From: GCA-2731375 sp964631725
Lineage (GTDB): Bacteria; Pseudomonadota; Alphaproteobacteria; GCA-2731375
Assembly: GCA_964631725.1 (NCBI GenBank)
Contig: CAZVYX010000004.1
Location: forward strand, 62,001-126,000
Direction of reading: 5' to 3'
DNA length: 64,000 bases
The notes beneath the pieces are model-generated. The model was given only the letters and a program-made list of their open reading frames with translations. It did no database searches and was not told the origin of the DNA. The position numbers were made by a program, and so were the translations under genes. Shown here piece after piece: positions 8,530 to 16,616 of this stretch (the first letter of the stretch is position 1; every line of letters begins with the position of its first letter).

Positions 8530-9468
8530 ATGCCGATTAAAGTGCCGGACAATCTACCCGCGCAAGCGACGCTGGAGAGCGAGGGCGTACTGCTGATCAC
8601 GGAACGGGTGGCCGTGCGCCAAGACGTGCGTCCGATGGAGATTGCGCTGCTTAATCTCATGCCCGAGAAGATCAAGACCGAGACACAGATCGCCCGGCTG
8701 CTTGGCGCGACACCGCTGCAGATCCAATTGACCCTGGTGACGACGTCAAGCTACGCGCCCAGAAACACATCCGCCGAACATATGCTGGCCTTCTACCGCC
8801 CGTGGGAGGAGGTGCGCGAACGAAAATTCGATGGCCTCATCATCACCGGCGCGCCGGTCGAGACCCTGCCGTACCAAGAAGTTGCCTATTGGCCTGAATT
8901 GACGCGGATTTTTGATTGGTCACAAAGCCACGTTCAGGAAACCTACAATATCTGCTGGGCCGGTCAGGCGGCGTTGCAGCACTTCCATGGTGTGCCGAAA
9001 TACGAGCTGCCGGAAAAGATATTCGGCGTCTTCCCCCATCACGTCCAAGGCGGACGGGACAATCTGCTGCGCGGTTTCAGCGATGAAATTCCCGTACCTG
9101 TCAGCCGTCACACGGAGGTGCGGCGGGAGGATCTGCCTGATGTACCGGGCCTGACGGTGCTGCTTGAATCCGATGAAGCCGGTTTATGCCTGGTCCGCGA
9201 CGAAGCACGGCGCCAAACTTACATGTTCAATCACCTGGAATACGATACCGGCACATTGGCGGATGAATATCACCGCGATGTCGCGAGCGGGATGAAAATT
9301 TCTCCACCAGCGTATTATTTTCCAGACGATGACCCGACCCGGGCGCCGATCAACAGTTGGCGGGCCCATGCCAATGTGCTTCTCGGCAATTGGATCAATG
9401 ATCTTTACCAATCGACGTCTTTCGATCTTGAGGGCATCCCGGCGCCCCGGCCGTCGAAAGAGTCCTAG
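8530..9468 (+). CDS. metA: Homoserine O-acyltransferase MetA, predicted acetyl-CoA specific
   Basis: A 312-residue enzyme, the usual MetA length. It acylates the hydroxyl of L-homoserine, the first committed step to methionine. The catalytic cysteine is C142 (in YNICWAGQAAL), with H235 and E237 (in MFNHLEYDT), at exactly the family numbering. Residue 111 is glutamate (TGAPVETLPY). In studied MetA enzymes, glutamate at 111 goes with acetyl-CoA and glycine with succinyl-CoA, so homoserine O-acetyltransferase activity is predicted despite the usual succinyltransferase name. The ATG at 8530 is chosen because the conserved MPIKVPDNLPA N-terminus begins there after AGGGGAAAAGT. Palindromes flank the gene on both sides. 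One overlaps its TAG stop. Confidence 0.95.
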   Translation: MPIKVPDNLPAQATLESEGVLLITERVAVRQDVRPMEIALLNLMPEKIKTETQIARLLGATPLQIQLTLVTTSSYAPRNTSAEHMLAFYRPWEEVRERKFDGLIITGAPVETLPYQEVAYWPELTRIFDWSQSHVQETYNICWAGQAALQHFHGVPKYELPEKIFGVFPHHVQGGRDNLLRGFSDEIPVPVSRHTEVRREDLPDVPGLTVLLESDEAGLCLVRDEARRQTYMFNHLEYDTGTLADEYHRDVASGMKISPPAYYFPDDDPTRAPINSWRAHANVLLGNWINDLYQSTSFDLEGIPAPRPSKES

Positions 9469-9506
9469 CGCATGTCGGGTTTAATCAAACCCGAACCCAT
9501 GCGCTA
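9466..9506. repeat. Palindrome overlapping the metA stop codon
   Basis: TAGCGCATG (9466-9474) pairs with CATGCGCTA (9498-9506), and CGGGTTT pairs with AAACCCG around an AATC loop. The first three bases are the metA stop codon. This is probably a transcription terminator, and it has the look of the same palindromic element family as its neighbours. Confidence 0.7.
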
Positions 9507-9518
9507 AAACCTTTAGAA

Positions 9519-9570
9519 TAGAGCAACTTATCCGCATTCAATTGAATCCAATTGAATGCGGGTTGCTCTA
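9519..9570. repeat. Palindrome overlapping the hyuB stop codon, TAGAGCAAC...GTTGCTCTA
   Basis: TAGAGCAAC (9519-9527) pairs with GTTGCTCTA (9562-9570), and CCGCATTCAATTG pairs with CAATTGAATGCGG around an AATC loop. The stems total about 22 base pairs with one small bulge. Read on the minus strand, its first three bases are the TAG stop of hyuB. Together with the previous palindrome it separates the convergent metA and hyuB genes and could terminate transcription both ways. Confidence 0.75.
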
Positions 9571-11340
9571 GCCCCGCCGCTCGGCGGTAGCAGCACCGTC
9601 AATACTCAAATCGTCCTTGATAACCACGCCATAGTCTTCCGCCGCCCTGGCGATGGAAATCAGCCCGTCGGTGACATCGGCCAAGACCTGTTCGGGGTCG
9701 CGCAGCAGCGGATCGCCATAGCCGCCGCCCGCCGGTCCGACACAGACGAAACGGTCGCCGGCCTGCACCGGTGTATGGGGCACTTTCGAGGGCAGCTCCC
9801 CGCCCTTGCCGTCAACCCGGTCCAGGCGCAGACCGGCGGCACCACCGTCCGCGCCGCCCTGAAAGCCCCAGGGGGCGAATTTGTGCCCTTCACCTTCGAC
9901 CGAGGCGCCGCCGTCATCGAGATAGACGAACTCCCTGACGGAGCCAAGACCGCCGCGCCATTGTCCGGCACCGCAGACGTCCTCGCGCAACTCGTAGCGG
10001 TCCACCCGTAGCGGCAGGTGGGACTCGATGTCTTCAATGGGATTGTTGCGGGTGTTGGCATAGAGCGTATCGACGGCGTCCATGCCGTCCTTGCCGTCCC
10101 GGCCGCCGTAGCTGCCTTCGAATATCTCCATATGCACCCAATGTTCCGAGTTTTGCAGACCGGAAAATGCGATGACACGCAAATTTCCGATGCCGGCCGA
10201 TACCTGGCTTGGCGCAACTTCCGCCAAAGCCTTCATTACCGTGTCGGCCAACTGATTGCCGGGGCAAAAGCGCGCGATGGTCGGTGCGGGAAAAACCGGA
10301 TTGGCCAAGCAGCCCTCGGGCGCGACAATCTTGATGGGCCGCACCAGGCCGTCGTTGACCGGGATATGGCCATGGACGGCGGTGTCCAGCAGAACCGAAC
10401 GCACGGTCAGCCAGATGGCGATATCCACCGTGCCCTGCAGGGGCATGTTGATGGGCTTATCCGGGATCTGCGGCGCGGTGCCGGTGAGGTCGACAACCAT
10501 TTCGTCGCCCGCGACCGTGATGGCCACGCATAGCGGCAGTTCCCTGCGGCTGGGTTCAGGGTCGTCGAGATAACCGTCAATATAGGTCGTGGCGGAATAT
10601 GTCCCATCAGGTAGGGCCGCGATGGCCTGGCGCATCAACCGTTCCGAATGCTCCATGACGCTTTCGCAGGCGGCCTGGAAGATCGATTTGCCGTAACGGT
10701 CGATCAGTTCCACAAGGCGCTCGGCGCCAATGCGGGCGGCGGCGATCTGCGCCTCCATATCGCCCACCACCAGGTCCGATACGCGGATATTGTCACGCAG
10801 GATATGCCAGACCGGTTCAACCTTTTCGCCCTGGGTGTAGACATGAATGGCCTTGAACTGCAGGCCTTCGGCATAGGCGTCGATGGCATCGACAATGCCG
10901 CAACTGCCCGGCGTCAGGGCGCCGATATCAAGGTGATGCGCCGTGGTGGCGGAAAAGGCGATCAGTTCGTCCTGATAGAACACCGGTACGATGAAGCCCA
11001 CGTCCGGGCCATGGGAGGCGCCGGAATAGGCATCGTTGTGCATGATCACATCGCCCGGTTTCAGGGTTTCGCCGCGCGCGTCCAGGATTTTTTGCATGCC
11101 CTGCACATAGCCGGGGATGGGTCCCGATTGCAGCGGCGTCGATTGCGCCGATTCCGCCAAGCCCCGGCCCTGCACATCGACCAGACCGGCGCCGAAATCT
11201 TCAGATTCCCGTATGATCGAGGAATAGGACATGCGCATCAGCTTGTAGCCCATCTCGATCGCGATGTTCTCAAGCGCGCCCTGGATGACCGAGGCGGTGA
11301 CATGGTCCACGGCGGCGGCATTGCGTGGTTGTTCATTCAT
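9568..11340 (-). CDS. hyuB: Hydantoinase B/oxoprolinase beta-type subunit
   Basis: A 590-residue protein of the HyuB family, which pairs with HyuA to hydrolyse hydantoins or 5-oxoproline-like lactams, usually with ATP. Typical segments are the N-terminal DHVTASVIQGALENIAIEMG and MRMSYSSIIRESEDFGAGL, PGDVIMHNDAYSGASHGPDVG (near residues 90-115), and the glycine-rich C-terminal GPAGGGYGDPLLRDPEQVLADVTDGLIS. Its ATG is two bases after the hyuA stop, with the ribosome-binding site inside hyuA, so the subunits are made together. Substrate is unproven, but the linked N-carbamoylase suggests hydantoin or N-methylhydantoin-like compounds. Its stop lies within a palindrome. Confidence 0.92.
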   Translation of the reverse strand: MNEQPRNAAAVDHVTASVIQGALENIAIEMGYKLMRMSYSSIIRESEDFGAGLVDVQGRGLAESAQSTPLQSGPIPGYVQGMQKILDARGETLKPGDVIMHNDAYSGASHGPDVGFIVPVFYQDELIAFSATTAHHLDIGALTPGSCGIVDAIDAYAEGLQFKAIHVYTQGEKVEPVWHILRDNIRVSDLVVGDMEAQIAAARIGAERLVELIDRYGKSIFQAACESVMEHSERLMRQAIAALPDGTYSATTYIDGYLDDPEPSRRELPLCVAITVAGDEMVVDLTGTAPQIPDKPINMPLQGTVDIAIWLTVRSVLLDTAVHGHIPVNDGLVRPIKIVAPEGCLANPVFPAPTIARFCPGNQLADTVMKALAEVAPSQVSAGIGNLRVIAFSGLQNSEHWVHMEIFEGSYGGRDGKDGMDAVDTLYANTRNNPIEDIESHLPLRVDRYELREDVCGAGQWRGGLGSVREFVYLDDGGASVEGEGHKFAPWGFQGGADGGAAGLRLDRVDGKGGELPSKVPHTPVQAGDRFVCVGPAGGGYGDPLLRDPEQVLADVTDGLISIARAAEDYGVVIKDDLSIDGAATAERRG

Positions 11341-11342
11341 GA

Positions 11343-13415
11343 TCAGGCTCCTGTCTCGATCAACAGATTGCCACCCGTCTGGGCCGTGGCCCGGGCGCCG
11401 GGGGGAATGACGGTGGTTGTGTCCTTTTGCAGCACGATCGCCGGCCCTTCAAAGGCCTGGCCGATCGGCAGCTTGTCCCGTTCGTACAGCGGCGTCGTCA
11501 CGGCCCGTAGCTCGCCTTCAAGGCGGAAGTGACATTGCGCTTCGTCCAACAATGCATCCTTGAGGTCACCGCCCTGGGCCAGCGTGGGCAACGCGATCTT
11601 GGGCATTTGGCCGATGCCGGTGACGCGGATATTGACGATTTCGATGGGGTTGTCTTCGAAGACATGGCCGTATTCGGTGGTATGGATGTCTTCGAAGGCC
11701 TTGAAGATATTGGCTAGGCAGGCCGCGTCCACCGGGCCGTCGGCCACCGGCACCCGCAGTTCATAACCCTGGCCCACATAACGCAGATCGCCGCTGCGCT
11801 GGTAGGCGACCGCGCCTTCATCCAGGCCGTCGGTCTTGAACTGGGCCGCCAGGCCGTCGCGCATGGCATCGAAATCCCGGCTCAGGCGATCGCCGTCGAC
11901 ATTGCCGCTGGTCTGAAACTCGGTTCGGATAGCGTCGTACTTCAGATCCGTGGTCAACAGCCCGGCGGCCGAGGTAATGCCGGGATAGGGCGGCACGATA
12001 ACTTCCGGGATGCCCAGATCCCGCGCCACCTCGACGCCATGCAGGGGCCCGGCGCCGCCGAAGGCGACCAGGGAAAATTCCCGGGGATCGTGACCCTTTT
12101 GCACCGTGCGGGAGCGGATGGCATTGGCCATGTTGGCGTTGATGATGGTCAGGACGCCGTCGGCGGCGGCCTCCACCCCCAGGCCCATCTGTTCGGCGAA
12201 GTCATGCATGACCTTGTGGGCCGCGTCCGCCTCCAGGTTCATCTCGCCGCCCAGGAAGTTGCCGGGCTGCAAGCGGCCCAACACCACATTGGCATCCGTC
12301 ACCGTGGGCAAGGCGCCGCCGCGGCCATAGGCGGCCGGGCCCGGCTGGGCGCCGGCGGATTGCGGGCCGACGCGGAAGGCCTGGCCGGCGTCGAGATGGG
12401 CGATGGAACCGCCACCGGCGCCAATGGTATGGATATCGATCATCGGCGCCATCACCGGATAACCGCCGATCCAGGTATCCCGCGCCGTCGCTTCGGCGAA
12501 TTGGCCGTCCACCACCAGGCCGATATCAGCCGAAGTGCCACCCACATCGAAGGTGATCAAGCGGTTGCGATCCGAGCGCTCGCCGCTCATCGCACCGCCC
12601 AGCACGCCCGCCGCCGGGCCCGACAGCAGGGTCAGGATCGGCCGTTCGGAAACCATGGCCCCCGTCGCGACGCCGCCGTTGGAGCCCATGACATGCAGGT
12701 CCGCCTTGAAACCGTTGTCCGCCAGGGCGCCTTCCAAGTCCCGGACGTAGGTCCGCACCTTGGGCCCGATGAAGGCGTTCATGGCGGCGGTGGTGAAGCG
12801 CTCGAACTCCCGGAACTGCGGCGATACGGTGGACGATGTGGTAACGAAACAGCCGGGGTATTCCTCACGGATGATTTCAGCCGCCCGGTCTTCATGGGCC
12901 GAATTGATATAGGCGAACAGGAAGCAGACGGCGATGGCTTCGACGCCGGCCTCGCGCAATTCCCGCGCCGCCGCGCGCACAGCATCCTCATCCAGCGGCG
13001 TCAGCACCGCACCATCAGGCGGGCTCAGACGCTCGGCGACCACTTTGCGGTGACGCCGCTGCACCAATGGGCGGTCCTGCCAGGGCACATCCTGCATGAT
13101 GGAATAATGCTGCGGCCGCTGGTGGCGGCCGATATGCAGGATATCGCGGTAGCCTTCAGTGGTGACCATGCCGGTGCTGGCACCCTTGTATTCCAGAACA
13201 GCGTTGGTGGCGATGGTGGTGCCATGGAGGACATGGTCGATCGCGCCCCTGTCGACACCGAAGCGTTCGCAGATTTCGCACATGCCCTGGATCACTGCCC
13301 GGCTGGGATCGTCCGGGGTGGTGGGGACCTTGTGAATGGCGACATCCTGGCTTTCCGTATCGCCATACATCACATCCGTGAAGGTGCCGCCGACATCGAC
13401 GCCAATCAGTTTCAT
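11343..13415 (-). CDS. hyuA: Hydantoinase A/oxoprolinase alpha-type subunit
   Basis: A 690-residue protein of the HyuA family with an actin-like ATPase fold. It opens with GVDVGGTFTDVMYGD (phosphate-1 loop, residues 4-18), has HGTTIATNAVLEYKGA near 65-80, and a second LITFDVGGTSADIGLV nucleotide motif near 290. FGGAGPLHG follows at about 450. In characterised relatives ATP-driven ring opening occurs between HyuA and HyuB. It lies 22 bases downstream of the carbamoylase gene and directly upstream of hyuB, forming a three-gene operon. GGGGAAAG precedes the ATG. Confidence 0.93.
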   Translation of the reverse strand: MKLIGVDVGGTFTDVMYGDTESQDVAIHKVPTTPDDPSRAVIQGMCEICERFGVDRGAIDHVLHGTTIATNAVLEYKGASTGMVTTEGYRDILHIGRHQRPQHYSIMQDVPWQDRPLVQRRHRKVVAERLSPPDGAVLTPLDEDAVRAAARELREAGVEAIAVCFLFAYINSAHEDRAAEIIREEYPGCFVTTSSTVSPQFREFERFTTAAMNAFIGPKVRTYVRDLEGALADNGFKADLHVMGSNGGVATGAMVSERPILTLLSGPAAGVLGGAMSGERSDRNRLITFDVGGTSADIGLVVDGQFAEATARDTWIGGYPVMAPMIDIHTIGAGGGSIAHLDAGQAFRVGPQSAGAQPGPAAYGRGGALPTVTDANVVLGRLQPGNFLGGEMNLEADAAHKVMHDFAEQMGLGVEAAADGVLTIINANMANAIRSRTVQKGHDPREFSLVAFGGAGPLHGVEVARDLGIPEVIVPPYPGITSAAGLLTTDLKYDAIRTEFQTSGNVDGDRLSRDFDAMRDGLAAQFKTDGLDEGAVAYQRSGDLRYVGQGYELRVPVADGPVDAACLANIFKAFEDIHTTEYGHVFEDNPIEIVNIRVTGIGQMPKIALPTLAQGGDLKDALLDEAQCHFRLEGELRAVTTPLYERDKLPIGQAFEGPAIVLQKDTTTVIPPGARATAQTGGNLLIETGA

Positions 13416-13437
13416 CTTGTTTCTTTCCCCAACTCTT

Positions 13438-14388
13438 CTATTCGGGCGGCAAAATCACCCCGGCGGTTTCCGTGATCAGCCCGTATTGATCGGGCTGGCG
13501 GTGTTCGGCGAAATTGAACACGGTGTTCTTGTAGTGATTACACGCATCCAGATCGCAATCGGCAACCACCAATTCATCATCCAGGGTGCGGCCCTGGGCA
13601 ACGATTTCCCCGGTCGGTGCGATGATCAGCGTTCCGCCCAGCATATCGCAGCCCTCTTCCCGGCCCGCCTTGGCGACACCGATGACCCAGGTGGCGTTCT
13701 GATAGGCGCCGGACTGCATCGATAGATTATTGTGCAAACCGGCCAGGTGGGTCGGTTCGAAGCCCCATGGCGGCTCGGTCGCGGGCGTGTTGTAGCCCAG
13801 CATGATCATCTCCACGCCCTGCAGGCCCATCATGCGGTAGGTTTCGGGCCAGCGGCGGTCGTTGCAAATGCACATGCCCATGATGCCGCCCATGGTGCGC
13901 CAGACCGGAAAGCCTAGATCACCCACATCGAAATAGGCTTTCTCCAAATGCTGCCATTTACGTTCCGGCAGATGCTCGGCATGTCCGGGCAGATGGACCT
14001 TGCGGTACTTGCCGACGATGTCGCCGGATTTATCGACCAGGATGGCGGTATTGAAACGCTTCGTTTTGCCCGCTTCCTCGACCATTTCAGCAAAACCGAG
14101 GCAAAAGCCGATGCCATATTCAGCCGCCTTGTCGAACAGGGCCTGGGTTTCCGGCCCCGGCATGGCGGTTTCGAAGAAGCGGTCGATCGCCGCCTGTTCC
14201 TGGAAATACCAGCGCGGAAAAAATGTCGTCAGGGCCAGTTCCGGGAACACCACCAGGTCACAGCCGCGCTCTCGCGCGCGCTCCAGCAGCGCCAGCAGGC
14301 GATCGACGACCCCGGCGCGGCTTTCGTCCAAAGCAATGGGACCAAGCTGCGCCGCCCCCACGGTGACCATGCGATTTGACTTTGCCAC
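13438..14388 (-). CDS. N-carbamoyl-D-amino acid hydrolase-like nitrilase-superfamily amidase
   Basis: A protein of about 316 residues with the nitrilase Glu-Lys-Cys triad: E50 in VVFPELALTTFFPRW, K130 in GKYRKVHLPGH and C175 in MCICNDRRWPETYR. The PELALTTFFPRW, NDRRWPE, RVMGL-like and FNFAEHRQPDQYGLI segments closely follow Agrobacterium D-carbamoylase, which converts N-carbamoyl-D-amino acids to D-amino acids, CO2 and ammonia. The gene precedes hyuA and hyuB, so the operon could take a hydantoin through N-carbamoyl acid to amino acid. I chose the GTG at 14388 because GGATAGAG lies just upstream. A GTG at 14418 would add ten residues. Confidence 0.88.
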   Translation of the reverse strand: MAKSNRMVTVGAAQLGPIALDESRAGVVDRLLALLERARERGCDLVVFPELALTTFFPRWYFQEQAAIDRFFETAMPGPETQALFDKAAEYGIGFCLGFAEMVEEAGKTKRFNTAILVDKSGDIVGKYRKVHLPGHAEHLPERKWQHLEKAYFDVGDLGFPVWRTMGGIMGMCICNDRRWPETYRMMGLQGVEMIMLGYNTPATEPPWGFEPTHLAGLHNNLSMQSGAYQNATWVIGVAKAGREEGCDMLGGTLIIAPTGEIVAQGRTLDDELVVADCDLDACNHYKNTVFNFAEHRQPDQYGLITETAGVILPPE

Positions 14389-14478
14389 TGTCTCTATCCT
14401 TTGGCCCATATTCTGCACCCAAGCTGGCAGGAATGGAAACAGGCGTTATGATCGGACGAGCAACAAAATGAGGGCGTC

Positions 14479-15351
14479 ATGGACTTCGGCATATCATTCC
14501 CACAAACCCAGATCGGCAACGACCCCGCCGTTATCCGCAATTTCGTGACCACGGCCGAGGAACTTGGCTTTGAGCGCCTGACCCTGGTGGACCATATTCT
14601 GGGCGCGAAAGAGGCCAAGGACGCGCCCTGGGCCGTGCACTACACCATCGAATACGGTTTTCACGAGCCCATGACGCTGTTTGCCTGGATCGCCGGCTTT
14701 ACCGACAAGATCCAGTTGGTTACGGCAAACGTGGTGCTGCCGCAACGGCAGACGGAACTGGTCGCCAAGCAGGCCGCCGAAATCGACATTTTGACCGGTG
14801 GGCGCATGGTATTGGGCATCGGCGTTGGCTGGAGCAAGTCCGAATTTGACGCCTTGGGCATGGATTTCGCCAATCGGGGCGACCGGATCGAGGAACAGGT
14901 GGAACTACTGCGCCGCCTGTGGACCGACGAACTGGTGGATTTCAAGGGCCAATGGCATGAAATGTCCGATATGGGCATGAACCCGCGTCCGATCCAGCGG
15001 CCGATCCCGATCTGGTTCGGCGCCATGGCCGATGTCGCCATCCGCCGCGCCGCCCGGATCGGCGATGGCTGGCTGATGAGCCCGCGGACCAAGCCCGATG
15101 ATGTAATGAAGAAGAAGGTTGAGGTCTTTTACGAAGCCGCCCGGGCGGCGGGCCGTGATCCGTCGGAACTTGGCATTGACGCCACCGTCTTCGCCGAGGA
15201 CCGCGGCCCCAACGAATGGCTGTCGGAGGCGGCGGCCTGGCGCGAGGTCGGCGCCACGTCGGTTACGTTCCGGACTTCGGAGTCCGGTTTCACCCATATC
15301 GATCAACATCTTAACGCCATGCACAAACTGGCCGACGCCGTCGGCGAATAA
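14479..15351 (+). CDS. LLM-class F420-dependent oxidoreductase (TIGR03619-like)
   Basis: A 290-residue luciferase-like protein. The order FGISFPQTQIGND, AEELGFERLTLVDHILGAK, QLVTANVVLPQRQTELVAKQAAEIDILTGGRMVLGIGVGWSKSEFDALG and PIWFGAMADVAIRRAARIGDGWLMSP matches the branch annotated as F420-dependent in mycobacteria. It is divergent from the carbamoylase operon (90-base gap) and is followed 18 bases later by a MaoC hydratase gene, so a two-gene operon acting on an acyl-CoA or related compound is possible. Substrate unknown. Confidence 0.86.
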   Translation: MDFGISFPQTQIGNDPAVIRNFVTTAEELGFERLTLVDHILGAKEAKDAPWAVHYTIEYGFHEPMTLFAWIAGFTDKIQLVTANVVLPQRQTELVAKQAAEIDILTGGRMVLGIGVGWSKSEFDALGMDFANRGDRIEEQVELLRRLWTDELVDFKGQWHEMSDMGMNPRPIQRPIPIWFGAMADVAIRRAARIGDGWLMSPRTKPDDVMKKKVEVFYEAARAAGRDPSELGIDATVFAEDRGPNEWLSEAAAWREVGATSVTFRTSESGFTHIDQHLNAMHKLADAVGE

Positions 15352-15369
15352 AAGGCAGGAGGAAACATC

Positions 15370-15807
15370 ATGTCCGATATACCCGTCGCCATTGGCGACA
15401 ACGCCACTTTTACCAAGACCGTGGGCGAAAGCGACATTTACGGCTTTGCCGGCATCACCGGCGACTTTGCCGCGCCGCACGTGAATGAGGAATTCATGAA
15501 ACGCTCCCAGTTCGGCACCCGCGTCGCCCACGGCGCCCTGCTGGTGGGCTTTATGTCGACCGTCTCGGCCCTTCTGGGCACGCGGGCGATCGAAGGACGG
15601 GACGACCTGACGCTTATGTCCATCGGTTATGACCGGGTGCGCTTCGTGGCGCCGGTGAAAATCGGCGACACCATCACCGTTACCTACGAGGTCAAGGAGA
15701 TCGAGGCGGAACGACGGCGCAGCCGCTCGGCCGTGACGGCGACCAATCAGCGCGGCGAAGTGGTCGGCGTGGCCGAACACATCATGAAATGGCTGGTCAA
15801 CCCCTGA
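15370..15807 (+). CDS. MaoC-family (R)-specific enoyl-CoA hydratase-like protein
   Basis: A 145-residue single hot-dog-fold protein. The hydratase-2 motif is clear: YGFAGITGDFAAPHVNEEFMKRSQFGTRVAHGALLVGFMSTV (residues 24-64), with the D/H pair expected to hydrate a trans-2-enoyl-CoA. Similar proteins are PhaJ-like or act in side-chain breakdown. GGCAGGAGGAAAC precedes the start. It probably shares a transcript with the LLM oxidoreductase upstream. Its last 11 bases overlap the convergent peptidase-like gene. Confidence 0.88.
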   Translation: MSDIPVAIGDNATFTKTVGESDIYGFAGITGDFAAPHVNEEFMKRSQFGTRVAHGALLVGFMSTVSALLGTRAIEGRDDLTLMSIGYDRVRFVAPVKIGDTITVTYEVKEIEAERRRSRSAVTATNQRGEVVGVAEHIMKWLVNP

Positions 15808-16396
15808 AGATTGGGAAGTCCTGATACCAATCGCCGTGATCGCCGCCGTGGTTGCCCATGCCCGGCTTGGTGAGCAGGCCGCGTGGCGCAATGAAGCTGG
15901 TAATGCGGCGCTCCGGCGCCTCAGACCAGCCGATATTGAAGGCGCAGAGTTTGGGGAAGAACTGCAGCCGGCTGTAGGGTAGATGATCATGGATCCACCA
16001 GGCCAGGGCGCGCCAGTCCGCGCCGTTCGCGTAGCGGTCCGTGAACCAGGGTACAACAACGCAGGCCATGGCGCCCATATTGCCCTGGCTGTCCAGATGG
16101 TCCCAGACATGGCGGCCCTTGGCGCGCTCCGGGTTGGCGCAGTTCAGGTTGTTTTCATTGCCGAAGGCATTGACGGCGGCGTTGCGGTAGGACGATCGGA
16201 TCGATAGATCGCCGAAGCTGGCCTTCAACGGCTCCAGCAACTGGGTGCAGAGTTGACGGCCGGCGGCGATGGCAAGGTCCGGATTGTCGGGAACATTGGG
16301 GATGCCGTAAAAGACGGAGATTTCGCTGTACAGAAAATCGCGCATGAAGAACGACGGCGACAGGCGTACCCGGCCGAATTCCTCCAAGCCTTTCAT
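15797..16396 (-). CDS. Peptidase M15-like (D,D-carboxypeptidase fold) protein, catalytic residues uncertain
   Basis: A protein of about 199 residues starting MKGLEEFGRVRLSPSFFMRD. The order LSPSFFMRDFLYSE, LCTQLLEPLKASFGDLSIRSSYRN and GRHVWDHLDSQGNMGAMACVVVPWF parallels the M15A peptidase layout (LS..F...EF..S, L...LLEPLR..FG.P..I.SGYR, SQH..G.A.D). The usual zinc-binding aspartate position appears to be cysteine here, so activity is doubtful. A GWSEAPERRITSFIAPRG tail follows. The open frame extends further upstream, but that part overlaps the 59-residue membrane-protein gene in another frame, so the internal ATG at 16396 is preferred. It lies ten bases after that gene. Confidence 0.6.
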   Translation of the reverse strand: MKGLEEFGRVRLSPSFFMRDFLYSEISVFYGIPNVPDNPDLAIAAGRQLCTQLLEPLKASFGDLSIRSSYRNAAVNAFGNENNLNCANPERAKGRHVWDHLDSQGNMGAMACVVVPWFTDRYANGADWRALAWWIHDHLPYSRLQFFPKLCAFNIGWSEAPERRITSFIAPRGLLTKPGMGNHGGDHGDWYQDFPIFRG

Positions 16397-16406
16397 GCTG
16401 CCCGGT

Positions 16407-16586
16407 TTACGCACGGCTTCGCACCTCCAAAATCCATAGACCCAGCGCAAACAGCGCCGCCAGGACCAGGGGCCAGAATATCGCCAGACCCACGGGTCCC
16501 AGCCACCACAGAAACAGGGCGATGGCAACCGCGAACAGCAGGGGTGCATGCCGCCATTTAGGTATCTTGATAGGCCTATATCTCAT
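16407..16586 (-). CDS. 59-residue membrane protein
   Basis: Reading the minus strand from the ATG at 16586 gives 59 residues: a basic start (MRYRPIKIPKWRHAP), a hydrophobic helix LLFAVAIALFLWWLG, a short turn (PVG), then LAIFWPLVLAALFALGLWIL and the end EVRSRA before TAA. This is a two-helix hairpin with inside-positive ends. It ends ten bases before the peptidase-like gene on the same strand, so the two are probably co-transcribed. The ribosome-binding site is weak (AGGA about 17 bases upstream). It is a hypothetical gene, supported by its hydrophobic periodicity and by the unlikely composition of the overlapping frame. Confidence 0.6.
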   Translation of the reverse strand: MRYRPIKIPKWRHAPLLFAVAIALFLWWLGPVGLAIFWPLVLAALFALGLWILEVRSRA

Positions 16587-16616
16587 AAATTAAATTAAAA
16601 TCATCCTATAACATAC

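Noticed and set aside
12039..13475. 478-residue plus-strand open frame
   Set aside because: It is antisense to hyuA, whose motifs are unmistakable. Its composition is that of a GC-rich shadow frame.
16397..16549. N-terminal extension of the M15-like protein
   Set aside because: The extension is rich in C, W and R, and the other frame gives a clean two-helix membrane protein. The internal ATG at 16396 is preferred.
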